A DNA stretch of 64,000 bases. It comes from Allobosea lathyri. Lineage in GTDB: Bacteria > Pseudomonadota > Alphaproteobacteria > Rhizobiales > Beijerinckiaceae. Where the stretch lies: assembly GCF_900108245.1 (NCBI RefSeq), contig NZ_FNUY01000004.1:124001-188000 (forward strand). Reading direction: 5' to 3'. The position numbers and the translations under genes were made by a program. Positions 51,663 to 60,765 of the stretch are shown here, piece by piece; the stretch's first letter is position 1, and each line of letters starts with the position of its first letter. Under the pieces are notes generated by a model that saw nothing but the letters and a program-made list of their open reading frames with translations, was not told the DNA's origin and searched no databases.

Positions 51663-54503
51663 GTGAATCTCTTGCCTAAAGCGACCGTTGCAGCGCTGCT
51701 GCTGTCGACGGCGGTCAATGGTTTTGCTGCAGCTCAATCGAGCGGCCTCCTGACCGATCCCAACAACTGGCGGACGCCTGAATACTACGCGCAATGGGGC
51801 CTCGAGGCGATCCGTGCTGCGGAGGCTTATGCCCGTGGCGTCGACGGCACCGGCGTCATGATCGGCGTCGTCGATTCCGGTATCTTCGCCGGTCATTCCG
51901 AGTTCGTGGGCCGTTATGCCGGCGGCTACGACCATGTCGCCGACACTCCGCTCGCAACCGATCCCGTTGGACACGGCACCGGCGTCGCGTCGGTGATCTC
52001 CGCCAATCGCGACGGTAGTGGCATGCACGGCGTTGCGCCGGGGGCCACCATCATCAATGCCCGTGTCTTCGATCAGGATGGCGTTCCGGCAAGCATCTCG
52101 TCCTTCGTTGCCGCCCTTGACGGGCTCGTTGCGCGCGGTGTGCGCGTCGTCAACAACAGCTGGGGCAGTTTCGATCCCATCACCTCGTCGACGCAGAGTG
52201 AGCTGGCTCAATCGCGGGAGCTGCCGGGCTATCGCCGCGCGGTCGCATCCGGCGCGCTGCTGGTCTGGAGTGCCGGTAACGAAGAGCGAACCCAACCGAG
52301 TATCCAAGCCGGCTTGCCTCACCTCTTTCCGGAACTCGAACGCGGCTGGCTCGCGGTGGTCGCCTATGCGCCGGGCTACGAGCCGCTCTACACCAACCGC
52401 TGCGGCGTGGCCAAGAACTGGTGCCTGACGGCGCCTGGCGGCGGGGATTGGTGGGGCGAATTCCCCGATGATCCCATCGTCGTCGCCGACAAGAATGGCG
52501 GCTACACCAAGGTGAACGGCACCTCCTTCGCCGCCCCCCATGTCTCCGGCGCTGCGGCGCTGGTCTGGCAGATGTTCCCGTTCTTCAGCGCCGACCAGGT
52601 GCGCCAGACCCTGCTCGGGACAGCCCGCGACATCGGCCCGGCGGGCGTCGACGCGATCTATGGCTACGGCATGCTCGATGTCGGCAAGGCCGTGCTCGGC
52701 CCCGGCCGCTTCGACTGGGGCGATTTCATCGTCGAGCAACCCGGTGGCATCGCCTTCTTCGAAAATGATATCGTCGGCGCCGGCGGCCTGGTGAAGCACG
52801 GCCACGGCGAGCTCGTGCTCACCGGCCACAGCGCCTATGCGGGTGCGACGCGCGTCGAGGGCGGCTTCCTCTCCGTCTTCGGCAGCATCGTCTCGCCGAC
52901 CAGCATTGCCCCGGCAGGCACCCTTGCCGGCACAGGTCTGATCACCGGCACGGTCACCAATGCCGGCGCGGTCTGGGCTGGCGATAATCGCGGCGTCGGC
53001 ACACTGACCATCAACGGCAACTACGTGCAGCAGGCCGGTGGCCTCCTGATCCAGCAGATCAGCCCTGCAGGAGCTCTGAACCACGTCGCCGTCACCGGGA
53101 CAGCAAACCTCGCCGGCTGGGTTGCGCTGACCGGTGGACCGCAGCTTCTGCCGCGCGCGCTGACCATGCCGGTTCTCACCGCCGATCAGGGCCTTACAGG
53201 CCGCTTCGAGGGTGTCGAGGGGCCGTTCGGCGACGGCTCGGCGCCCTTCATCCAGGCGAGCCTGCGCTACCAGCCGAACACGGCACATCTCGACATCCAG
53301 ACCCTGCCTTTCGACGCGCCCGGCATCTGCGCCTCGGCCAATCAATGTGCTGTCGGCCACGCACTCGAGAGCGGACTGGCGGGCGCTGATCGCGACCTGC
53401 GCGGCGTGGCCGGGCTGCTCCAGGCGGCCGGCACGCATGAGGGTGCGCGCCGCGCGCTCGCAGGCCTGTCCGGCGAAGTGCATGCGGGCCTGTCCACCCT
53501 GGCGCTCGGCGGCTCCGCACCATTCGGCGCCATGATCTCGCAGCGCCTGAGCGCCTTGCGCTCCGGGCAGGCGGAGCCCACCATCGGCGACGCTCCTCTC
53601 GCCTATGCGTCGAGTGCCGCGACCAACCCGGCGGCGGCGATGCTGATGCGACTGCCTTCGCAGCCTCCCGCGCCGAACAGCGCCTGGGCGCGCGGCTATG
53701 GCGTCATCGGCAAGCTCGGCGGCGATGCCAATGCCGGCAGTGCCGATTATCGCGGCGGCGGCGTGATCGGCGGCTTCGACCGGCAGATCACGCCCTCCTT
53801 CCTCGCCGGCTTCAGCCTCGGCTACTCCAGCACCGACACCGATTTCCGCCAGTTCTCCGGCAAGAGCGGCATCAAGGCCTATGAAGGCGCGTTCTATGGC
53901 AGCTATTCCAGCGGGAAGCTGCGCCTCGACGGCCTCCTGGGCTATGGCCGCCTCAACTTCGCGACTGAACGAAACATCAGCTTCGGCGGGCTCTCGCGAC
54001 AGGCAAAGGCCGAGTATGACGGGGATCGCTTCACCGGCGCCCTTGAGGCCGGCTATGCCTTCGATCTCGGCTGGTCGACGGTCGAGCCGCTGGCGGCGCT
54101 GCGCTATACCTATCTGCGGCAGGACGGGTTCAGCGAGACAGGCGCCGGCAGCATCGGCCTGACCGCGGCTGGACAGACGGCTTCAAGCCTTCTCGGCAGC
54201 CTCGGCCTGCGCCTTGCCAGGGAATGGGAACTCGGCGAGGGCCGCTTCGCCATCGAGGCGAGAGCTCGCTGGCAACACGAGCTCCTCGATGATGCGGTAC
54301 TTCTCGACACCGCGTTCATCGGCGCGCCGGCGGCGACTTTTCCAGTCCGGAGCGCGCAGATCGCCTCAGACAGCGCGATCCTTGGGCTTGGCCTGTCCGC
54401 GCGCACCAACGGCAATCTCTCGCTGTTTGCCGATTATGATGTCCGGCTCAACACGGACATCACCTCCCACGCCGTCACAGCCGGCCTGCGCGCAAGCTGG
54501 TAG
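51663..54503 (+). CDS. Subtilisin-type autotransporter serine protease
   Basis: 946 residues from GTG 51663, which has a G-rich ribosome site and opens a signal peptide (MNLLPKATVAALLLSTAVNG). The S8 protease domain carries Asp71 (GVVDSGI), His104 (GHGTGVAS) and Ser288 (GTSFAAPHVSGAAAL). A beta-helical passenger segment with autotransporter repeats (GAGGLVKHGHGELVLTGHS) follows, then the C-terminal autotransporter barrel from about residue 675 ending RASW. It should be exported across the outer membrane and act on surface or external proteins. A longer frame to 51600 is not needed. Confidence 0.93.
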   Translation: MNLLPKATVAALLLSTAVNGFAAAQSSGLLTDPNNWRTPEYYAQWGLEAIRAAEAYARGVDGTGVMIGVVDSGIFAGHSEFVGRYAGGYDHVADTPLATDPVGHGTGVASVISANRDGSGMHGVAPGATIINARVFDQDGVPASISSFVAALDGLVARGVRVVNNSWGSFDPITSSTQSELAQSRELPGYRRAVASGALLVWSAGNEERTQPSIQAGLPHLFPELERGWLAVVAYAPGYEPLYTNRCGVAKNWCLTAPGGGDWWGEFPDDPIVVADKNGGYTKVNGTSFAAPHVSGAAALVWQMFPFFSADQVRQTLLGTARDIGPAGVDAIYGYGMLDVGKAVLGPGRFDWGDFIVEQPGGIAFFENDIVGAGGLVKHGHGELVLTGHSAYAGATRVEGGFLSVFGSIVSPTSIAPAGTLAGTGLITGTVTNAGAVWAGDNRGVGTLTINGNYVQQAGGLLIQQISPAGALNHVAVTGTANLAGWVALTGGPQLLPRALTMPVLTADQGLTGRFEGVEGPFGDGSAPFIQASLRYQPNTAHLDIQTLPFDAPGICASANQCAVGHALESGLAGADRDLRGVAGLLQAAGTHEGARRALAGLSGEVHAGLSTLALGGSAPFGAMISQRLSALRSGQAEPTIGDAPLAYASSAATNPAAAMLMRLPSQPPAPNSAWARGYGVIGKLGGDANAGSADYRGGGVIGGFDRQITPSFLAGFSLGYSSTDTDFRQFSGKSGIKAYEGAFYGSYSSGKLRLDGLLGYGRLNFATERNISFGGLSRQAKAEYDGDRFTGALEAGYAFDLGWSTVEPLAALRYTYLRQDGFSETGAGSIGLTAAGQTASSLLGSLGLRLAREWELGEGRFAIEARARWQHELLDDAVLLDTAFIGAPAATFPVRSAQIASDSAILGLGLSARTNGNLSLFADYDVRLNTDITSHAVTAGLRASW

Positions 54504-54540
54504 CAGGGCAGCGAAGGGCGCCGGCTCTTTCCTTCGCTCT

Positions 54541-54768
54541 TCAGTGGCTTTTGACGGGATATCCAGGTGCCTGGCAAATGCCTGCCTCCCATTCCTGCAA
54601 TGCCATTTCCAGCGCAATGAGCTCCTGTTCAGCCGCAGCGTCTTTCGCTCCTGAGCGCAAGCACCGGATTCGTCGGCGGACCAGGGCATAATCCTCCCTG
54701 GTTTCGATCGTGAAGCGAGGCACTCGCGAGCCATTGCGCTCGGAAGCATGATCCATCGTGGTTTTCAT
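54541..54768 (-). CDS. Small protein with HigA-N-terminus-like helices
   Basis: 75 residues. RVPRFTIETREDYALVRRRI and AEQELIALEMALQEWEA resemble the N-terminal segment of some antitoxins and also the 62-residue product at 39869, without a helix-turn-helix. GGAGGT lies 7 bp before the ATG at 54768, which decides the start over 54789. Function unknown. It converges with the protease gene. Confidence 0.65.
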   Translation of the reverse strand: MKTTMDHASERNGSRVPRFTIETREDYALVRRRIRCLRSGAKDAAAEQELIALEMALQEWEAGICQAPGYPVKSH

Positions 54769-54789
54769 GACACCACCTCCGACTTGCAT

Positions 54790-55201
54790 TTTAGCTCAAA
54801 GCGCATGGGTCGTGCTGTCATTTGATGGAGCGCGCTCCGTTTCGTGATGAACCCGGCTGCCTCTAACGCGTTGATTCGATGCGGCGCAGGTGGCGCGCGC
54901 CGCGAGGTAAACTTGCCGGCCTCCTTCGGGAGCGCCGGCCTTTTTTGGGCGGCAGGAACTGGCTCCGCCCGCAGGCGTTATCCCTCGCGCCTCAACAGCG
55001 CCGCATGGCCTGCAGCTTACGCCCATTGGCGCGGGTCACGCGCTTCCGCCAGCGATCAGGACGCGCCCGCGCCAGCGAGATCAACGGATGCCTTCAGTCC
55101 GAACACGGACATAGCGCCAAGTATTTGGGACGTAGAGCCAAGGACGTGGGCCTGGGCTGCATTGTATCCTGTCTCAACGCCCTGCTTGCCCGGAGGGAGC
55201 C
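54790..55201. other. Intergenic region with a strong terminator
   Basis: No gene is evident in 412 bp. A TTCG-loop terminator at 54915-54946 on the plus strand has no gene directly upstream, so a small RNA ending there is possible. A 12 bp palindrome GGAGCGCGCTCC lies at 54825-54836. Confidence 0.5.
54915..54946 (+). terminator. UUCG-loop terminator without an obvious upstream gene
   Basis: GCCGGCCTCC pairs with GGAG-C-GCCGGC (one bulged C) around TTCG, followed by CTTTTTT. Clear Rho-independent form. Confidence 0.8.
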
Positions 55202-56662
55202 ATGTTCTCCTGTACGTCTGGTGAAGAGGCCCTGGCCTCCGATCACACCACCTGTTTCTGCCATCGGCCGGAAATCCAAATTCTCAATCGGCGGATGGGC
55301 GCCGATTTGTCCCGACGCGGCTTTCTGGGCGGTATAGCCGCCACGGTCGCGGCTCAAGGCTTGCCGGGCTTGGCCGTTGCGCAGCCTTCAGGCGCGGCGC
55401 GCAGGCCTATCGTCTTCACGAATTTCCGGTTGTTCGACGGAACCTCGGCATCGCTGCGCGACGGGCTTCGCCTGCTTGTCGAGGGAGGCGTTGTCCGATC
55501 GGTGCTGGCGGGCGGGCCAAAGCCGCCGGAAGGTGCAGAGATTATCGACTGCCGCGGCAAGACCATCATGCCCGGCCTGATCGACGCCCATTGGCATACG
55601 CTGTTTGCGGCGCTTCCGCTTCCCCGGTTGCTGACCGAGGATGCCGGATACATTCATCTCGCTGCCAGCGCGGAATCGGAGCGCACGCTCTTGCGGGGGT
55701 TTACGACGGTTCGCGACCTCGGCGGCTTTGTGTTCGCCTTCAAGCAAGCGGTCGACGAGGGTTTGATAGCGGGCCCGCGCATTTACCCGTCCGGCGCGAT
55801 GATCACGACGACCGGCGGGCATGGCGATTTGCGGATGCTGTCGGAATTGCCGAGGGATGCGAACGGATCGCTCAGTTCCGTCGAACGCTCGGGCGGCGGC
55901 ATGATTGCAGACAGCGCCGCTGAGCTGCAGCTTCGCGTTCGCGAGCAGTTGATGCAGGGCGCCTCGCAGATAAAGCTCGTTGGCGGTGGCGGCGTGTCGT
56001 CGCCGCGCAGCCCGTTGGATATGTCGACCTTCAGTGAAGCCGACCTCAAGGCAGCCATCGCGGTTGCACGAGACTGGAATACCATTGTCACCGTGCACGC
56101 CTATGCGCCGGAGACGGTTCAGCGCGCGGTGTCGGCCGGGGCCAGATGCATCGAACACGCACATCTGATGGACGAGACAACCGCAAAGATGATGGCGGAC
56201 AAGGGCGTCTGGCTCAGCATCCAGCCATTTTTGTCGGCAGAGGACACCGGGACGCTCACAGGCCCAAGCCATGTGGCGTCGCTGCAGGTCTTCGCCGGAA
56301 CAAACAACGCCTATCAGCTGGCGATCAAACATAAGATCAAGACGGCTTTCGGCTCCGACATGCTGTTTTCGCAGGCGCATGCGGCACGTCAGGGGACAAT
56401 GCTGACCCATCTGACCAAATGGTACTCGAACGCCGATATCTTGAAGATGGCGACTTCGACGAATGCCGAGCTGCTGGCATTGTCTGGGCCGCGCAATCCA
56501 TATCCCGGAAAGCTGGGCGTCGTGGAGGAAGGGGCTTTTGCCGATCTCCTGCTGGTCGACGGCAATCCGCTGGACGACATCAGCCTGCTCGCCAACCCCG
56601 ACCGGAGCCTTCTGATCGTGATGAAGGACGGCAAAATCTATAAGAACACCTTGCCGCGATAA
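55202..56662 (+). CDS. Amidohydrolase with twin-arginine signal
   Basis: 486 residues. Metal motifs: DAHWHTLF (HxH), carboxylated Lys in ASQIKLVGGG, His in TVHAYAP and EHAHLMD, and catalytic Asp in AFGSDML. It resembles imidazolonepropionase-like and Xaa-Pro dipeptidase-like amidohydrolases. A twin-arginine signal, SRRGFLGGIAATVAAQG, implies folded export. ATG 55202 has a strong GGAGGGAGCC site, so the 31-residue extension before the Tat motif is kept; ATG 55295 is the alternative. Located between two autotransporters. Confidence 0.9.
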   Translation: MFSCTSGEEALASDHTTCFCHRPEIQILNRRMGADLSRRGFLGGIAATVAAQGLPGLAVAQPSGAARRPIVFTNFRLFDGTSASLRDGLRLLVEGGVVRSVLAGGPKPPEGAEIIDCRGKTIMPGLIDAHWHTLFAALPLPRLLTEDAGYIHLAASAESERTLLRGFTTVRDLGGFVFAFKQAVDEGLIAGPRIYPSGAMITTTGGHGDLRMLSELPRDANGSLSSVERSGGGMIADSAAELQLRVREQLMQGASQIKLVGGGGVSSPRSPLDMSTFSEADLKAAIAVARDWNTIVTVHAYAPETVQRAVSAGARCIEHAHLMDETTAKMMADKGVWLSIQPFLSAEDTGTLTGPSHVASLQVFAGTNNAYQLAIKHKIKTAFGSDMLFSQAHAARQGTMLTHLTKWYSNADILKMATSTNAELLALSGPRNPYPGKLGVVEEGAFADLLLVDGNPLDDISLLANPDRSLLIVMKDGKIYKNTLPR

Positions 56663-56957
56663 GCCGGCGAAAGGCACAGACAAGCACATCGGTCATGACC
56701 GCAGCGCTCCCACCAAGAGCGGGAGGCAGAACGCATTCCGACGCTTGGTGCCATCTCAGCCGCAATACGGTCAGCCATCACACAGGCGACGCACCGTACT
56801 TCGTCGGCGTCAGGCGCGATTATCGCCGCATCTCGCAGCTTGGCCCATAGGCAACGTTCTTGCTCGGTACGGGCATGCAGGCCTGAGACGGTCCCGGATT
56901 GGAACAGTTTCACGCCGCAAGCGCAGCCCTTCGGGCAGTTGAAGTGAGGATCAAGCC
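56663..56957. other. Intergenic region, doubtful minus-strand frame
   Basis: About 295 bp without a clear gene. A minus-strand frame from GTG 56913 has plausible composition (FQSGTVSGLHARTEQERC) but no ribosome site and is not called. Confidence 0.4.
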
Positions 56958-57194
56958 ATGACGAATATGCCTGGCCTGGCCGGAAATGAGCCTTTGCCCC
57001 AGCAAACTGGCAATGAGCCAGAGCTAAACCTCGGCAGTACCGCCCTGGCACAGCTGCTGGCGACGATCGACGACATGTGTCGCGTTCAGAAACAACACCG
57101 CGTGAGGCTCATGCTCGTCGAGCGCTCGCTGCGCAACTTGCGCCAACGAGTCGGAACCGAAAACCGAGTGACCTGGGACAGCCCATACAGCTAG
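56958..57194 (+). CDS. Hypothetical small protein
   Basis: 78 residues: a proline/glutamine-rich start followed by a helical region (LAQLLATIDDMCRVQKQHRV, RLMLVERSLRNLRQRVG). AGGA lies 9 bp before the ATG. Not recognised. It converges with the glycine-rich autotransporter, 49 bp apart. Confidence 0.6.
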   Translation: MTNMPGLAGNEPLPQQTGNEPELNLGSTALAQLLATIDDMCRVQKQHRVRLMLVERSLRNLRQRVGTENRVTWDSPYS

Positions 57195-57243
57195 GGTAGT
57201 TCCCCTCGTCACCCTCCCTCCCCCCGCAGCAGCTGAAGGCCTT

Positions 57244-59937
57244 TCAGAAGCTGACGTCGACGCGTCCCTTGAGGGCATGATCCCTGCGGTTTTCGCCGAG
57301 CGCGGCAGCGTAGGTGAGGCCGAGGGTGGTTGTGGCCGAGGCGCGCCAATCGAGGCCGGCCTCGGCAACGAGCGCGTCGCGGGCGATGCCGGCGGCGAAA
57401 ACCCGGGCCGGCATGGCCCCGCCGACGAGGGCGATCTTTGCTTGCGGGGTCAGCTCGCCGAAGCCGCGCTGCCAGCCGAGCATACCGCGGGCGAAGAGCG
57501 GAGTTGCCCCGAGCTGCGCCTCGGCACGCAGGCCCAGCGTCGCAAAGCCAAGGCTCTGCTCACCCGCGAGAATACGAAGCGCCGCAGCCCCGCCCTGCTC
57601 GGTAGCGGAGCCGGCCTTGACCCGGATCAGCGCAAGCTGGGCAAAGGGCTCGATCGCCAGGCCTTGCCAGCAGATGGCGTGGCCGAGCTCGGCAAAGGCC
57701 TGCAGAGTCGATGCCGGGCGCTGCGAGCCCAACATGTTGGCGAGGCCGCCGATCTGAACCTGACGGCGGATGTCGCTTTCGCCCCCGCTGTAACCGAGGC
57801 CGGCGTCGAACCTTAGGCCACCGAAGCGGGCTCCGGCATAAAGCGCGGCGTGGCCGCTCTCAAGCTTGCCCGAGGAGAGCCTGGCGTCGAGGTCGAAGCG
57901 CGATTGGGTGTAGCCGCCGGCAGCGCCGAGACGCAGCGAAGACGTGTCGCTGTCATAGAGTCTGACATCGGCTCCGAGGATGCCGCCGCCGCCGCGGCGC
58001 GAAAGCGAGGCGGCATTGCCGTCGGCATTTGTGTTCGATTGGCTGCCGACCGCCTCACCCCAGAACGCCAGGCTCGGCCCGGGGCGCGGCACCGTCAGAA
58101 GGCTCTGGCGCAGGCGCCCTAGAACAGCGTCGCGCAAGACCCGACTTTCATCGATAGCGACCGCGACGCCCTGAGCATGTGCCTCGCCCGAAAGCAGGTC
58201 GAACCCGGCCCGAGCGCCCTCGGCTGTAGCCGAGACCAGCTCGTCATGGACGGGATTACCAGCGCCCGGCCTCTCGGCCGAAACCGCTATCCCGCCCTGA
58301 TTGCGGGTCTGGGCGATAAAGGTTGCGCCGCCATTTGGACCAAACGACGTGTCGTTGCGGGTCATCGTCAAGGTGACGCTGGTGGCGCCATAGCTCAGGC
58401 TCGGCGTCAGGAAGGCAAGGTTCGAGGTCACGGCCCCGAACTGGCCGGTCAACCCGCCACCGGCAGTCAGGATGGTATAGCGCGTTGCCGCCGCGTAATT
58501 GCCGCTCGCAGCCAGGACCTCGACCTTGCCGCCGGACAGCGTCGCCATGCCCGAGGCGACGATCCTGTCGCCCTGGCCGGCGGCGTTGACCTCGACCTGA
58601 TAGGTCGAGCCGGCTGCAAAGGAAATATTGCCGTTGACGTTGAACGTGCCGATCGAATTGCCCGGCGCGACCATGCCGCCGCTCGCAACCGAGACCGCGC
58701 CGAGCGTGCCGGAGCCGCCAAGCGTACCGGAGCCGCCCAGCGTGCCGCCGCTCAGCGTCACCGAACCTGCGATCGAGCCATTGACGACCAGCCTGCCACC
58801 CGAAACCGTCGTCCCACCGGTGTGAGTGCTGCTGTTCGAAAGCGTTAGCGTGCCGGGCCCGGTCTTGATGACCGCGCCGGCGCCGGAAATGACATTATCG
58901 ACCGTGACATCGCTTGGCTGGGCGAAGGTCAGCACACCGGCCTCGATGACAATCCCCCCGCTGAGACCCGAGGTGGCATTGCCGAAGGTGAGCGTGTTGG
59001 CGCCACCGGTGAAGCGGATCGCCGCTGCGCGCGTCGCGCCATCGGCGGAGACCCCGCCCGAAATCGTGCCATTATTGATGATAGCGAGGTTCGAACCGAC
59101 GATGCCTGCTCCGCTTTCGCCGGGCATACCAGGCTCTCCAATTAAACCTCCACTCGCAAGGACTCCGCCATTGCCACCGCTGCCGCCCTGAACGGTGCCG
59201 ATGACGGTCAGCGTCGTCGGCAGGCTGCCGTTGATGAAACGCAGACCGATGCCGCCGGACCCGCCCGATCCGCCCTGATCCAGATCCGTGCTGCCGCCAC
59301 TGCCGCCATTGCCGCCCTGGACCGTGCCGGTGATGGTCAGAGCCGTCGCCAGGCTGCCATTGGTGACGAGCAGACCGATGCCCCCGGACCCGCCCGATCC
59401 GCCCTGATCCAGAAACGTATTGCCGCCATCGCCACCATTGCCGCCGTTGATCGTGACCGAGACCGTTCCGGTCGTGCCCGCGCCGGTGACGACGGCGCCA
59501 TATCCCCCGGCGCCACCACCGCCGCCGCCGCTCCTGTTGTTGCCATCGACGCCCGCGCCACCGCCTGTGCCGGTCGCAGCGCCGCCGGGAAGGGCCATGC
59601 CGACCCAGCCATGGGCGCCACCGACTCCACCTTGGCCAATGCCGGGAACGCCGACCCCACCGAACCCTCCCGCGCCCCCAGTGAAGGCGCCGGCCCCGCC
59701 GCCACCGCCGCCGGAGAACGCGCCCGTTGTATCGCTTCCTGCGCGTCCCATGCCGGTCGGGTTGTCGACTCCACCCACTCCCCCGGTGCTACCGTCGCCG
59801 CCATCTGCCAACGCCGGCTGAACAAGCGCTGCGACGAGCAAGGCAAGGCACGACGCAACCGCCAGCCATAGGCGCCCGCCACCGGGGCAGAGCAAAGGCC
59901 GGTCGCGAGGGGTTCGCGCCAATTCCCGGAATTGCAT
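57244..59937 (-). CDS. Glycine-rich autotransporter with tandem repeats
   Basis: About 897 residues from ATG 59937, whose product has a signal peptide (RLWLAVASCLALLVAALVQP). The passenger is extremely glycine-rich, with two near-identical 43-residue repeats, then autotransporter-associated beta-helix repeats (PATR-like GVLTFAQPSDVTVDNVISGAG and GSTYQVEVNAAGQGDRIVAS). The C-terminal autotransporter barrel occupies the last 280 residues and ends KGRVDVSF. Adhesin-like surface proteins have this layout. Starts at 59982 (ATG) and 60051 (GTG) are open; none has a good ribosome site, so the exact start is unsure. Confidence 0.88.
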   Translation of the reverse strand: MQFRELARTPRDRPLLCPGGGRLWLAVASCLALLVAALVQPALADGGDGSTGGVGGVDNPTGMGRAGSDTTGAFSGGGGGGAGAFTGGAGGFGGVGVPGIGQGGVGGAHGWVGMALPGGAATGTGGGAGVDGNNRSGGGGGGAGGYGAVVTGAGTTGTVSVTINGGNGGDGGNTFLDQGGSGGSGGIGLLVTNGSLATALTITGTVQGGNGGSGGSTDLDQGGSGGSGGIGLRFINGSLPTTLTVIGTVQGGSGGNGGVLASGGLIGEPGMPGESGAGIVGSNLAIINNGTISGGVSADGATRAAAIRFTGGANTLTFGNATSGLSGGIVIEAGVLTFAQPSDVTVDNVISGAGAVIKTGPGTLTLSNSSTHTGGTTVSGGRLVVNGSIAGSVTLSGGTLGGSGTLGGSGTLGAVSVASGGMVAPGNSIGTFNVNGNISFAAGSTYQVEVNAAGQGDRIVASGMATLSGGKVEVLAASGNYAAATRYTILTAGGGLTGQFGAVTSNLAFLTPSLSYGATSVTLTMTRNDTSFGPNGGATFIAQTRNQGGIAVSAERPGAGNPVHDELVSATAEGARAGFDLLSGEAHAQGVAVAIDESRVLRDAVLGRLRQSLLTVPRPGPSLAFWGEAVGSQSNTNADGNAASLSRRGGGGILGADVRLYDSDTSSLRLGAAGGYTQSRFDLDARLSSGKLESGHAALYAGARFGGLRFDAGLGYSGGESDIRRQVQIGGLANMLGSQRPASTLQAFAELGHAICWQGLAIEPFAQLALIRVKAGSATEQGGAAALRILAGEQSLGFATLGLRAEAQLGATPLFARGMLGWQRGFGELTPQAKIALVGGAMPARVFAAGIARDALVAEAGLDWRASATTTLGLTYAAALGENRRDHALKGRVDVSF
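59183..59440 (-). repeat. Two 129 bp tandem repeats in the autotransporter gene
   Basis: Units at 59183-59311 and 59312-59440 encode 43 residues each, including LDQGGSGGSGGIGL and NGSL-T-LT--GTVQGG. High identity makes this a site for slippage or recombination that changes passenger length. Confidence 0.7.
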
Positions 59938-60018
59938 CGGCTTTTCGACATCCCCCGACCACAGGCTGAAATCACCGGCCATGTCGTTACGGAAGTCAGG
60001 CCGTGATTCGGCGATTGG

Positions 60019-60053
60019 TGTCCACTTCCCGGGCGGATAATCGATGTCCACTT
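60019..60053. repeat. TGTCCACTT direct repeats, possible IS remnant
   Basis: Two copies of TGTCCACTT lie at 60019-60027 and 60045-60053, 26 bp apart, between the autotransporter and CheW genes. The spacing and sequence recall IS21-family ends from memory; no transposase is present. Confidence 0.3.
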
Positions 60054-60205
60054 GGCAAAACTCGAAAAGACCTCGGCAAGCGCAGAACAGGCCTGAACAG
60101 GTGGCTTGCAGATATGGACTACGCCGGCCGGCTGGCTCGATCGCGCCAATTACGGGAATCGGGCCCTACTTGGGAGTGGAGCTTGCTGTCGCTCGCGAGA
60201 TCGCT

Positions 60206-60706
60206 TTAGCTATCGAGCGTCGCCAGGCAGCTCACATCGATGACGGCGTCGAGGTCGAGCAATCCGATGATGTCGTCGCTCTTGACCGCAAGCCCGCGCA
60301 GAAGCGGCCTGTGACCATCGGCATAGTCCGGAGCAGCGCGCAGGTCTTCTTCGCAGATGTCGATGATGTCCGACACCGAGTCGGACAGGAAGCCGACGAA
60401 CCTGTCACCGATCTCGACGACGATCACCACCCCGGCCGCCGCATCGTCGTTCGGCCCGAAGCCGAGCCGCGCCTGGAGATCGAACACCGGAACGATCGCG
60501 CCGCGCAGATTGACGACCCCCAGCACGTAATTCGGCGCATGCGGCAGTTCCGTCGTCGGCTGCCAGCCACGGATTTCCCTGACGCAGCCGACATCGACGC
60601 CGAAGACGCGCCCCCTCAGCTTGAACACGACGATCTGCCGAGGTGGAGCCGACAGGGCCGGCAATCTCGCAAAACTATCCAGGGCTTCTTTCACATCAGG
60701 CTCCAT
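60206..60706 (-). CDS. cheW: Chemotaxis coupling protein CheW
   Basis: 166 residues. CheW fold: QIVVFKLRGRVFGVDVGCVREI, LPHAPNYVLGVVNLRGAIVPVFDL, and VGFLSDSVSDIIDICEEDL. It joins receptors to the CheA kinase. It follows the chemoreceptor gene by 59 bp on the same strand, so the two are likely an operon serving an accessory array. No CheA is in the window. Confidence 0.93.
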   Translation of the reverse strand: MEPDVKEALDSFARLPALSAPPRQIVVFKLRGRVFGVDVGCVREIRGWQPTTELPHAPNYVLGVVNLRGAIVPVFDLQARLGFGPNDDAAAGVVIVVEIGDRFVGFLSDSVSDIIDICEEDLRAAPDYADGHRPLLRGLAVKSDDIIGLLDLDAVIDVSCLATLDS

Positions 60707-60765
60707 CGCTGAATGTTATCGGCGGCGACCGCGTTTGGACGTCACGGGGTTCGCATCGCAGGACG

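Noticed and set aside
56638..56913. Cysteine-rich minus-strand frame after the amidohydrolase
   Set aside because: Plausible composition in part, but no ribosome site, and its longer form overlaps the better supported gene at 56958.
59420..59821. Proline-rich plus-strand frame opposite the glycine-rich autotransporter
   Set aside because: Antisense of GGN glycine codons gives CCN proline codons; a mirror artefact.
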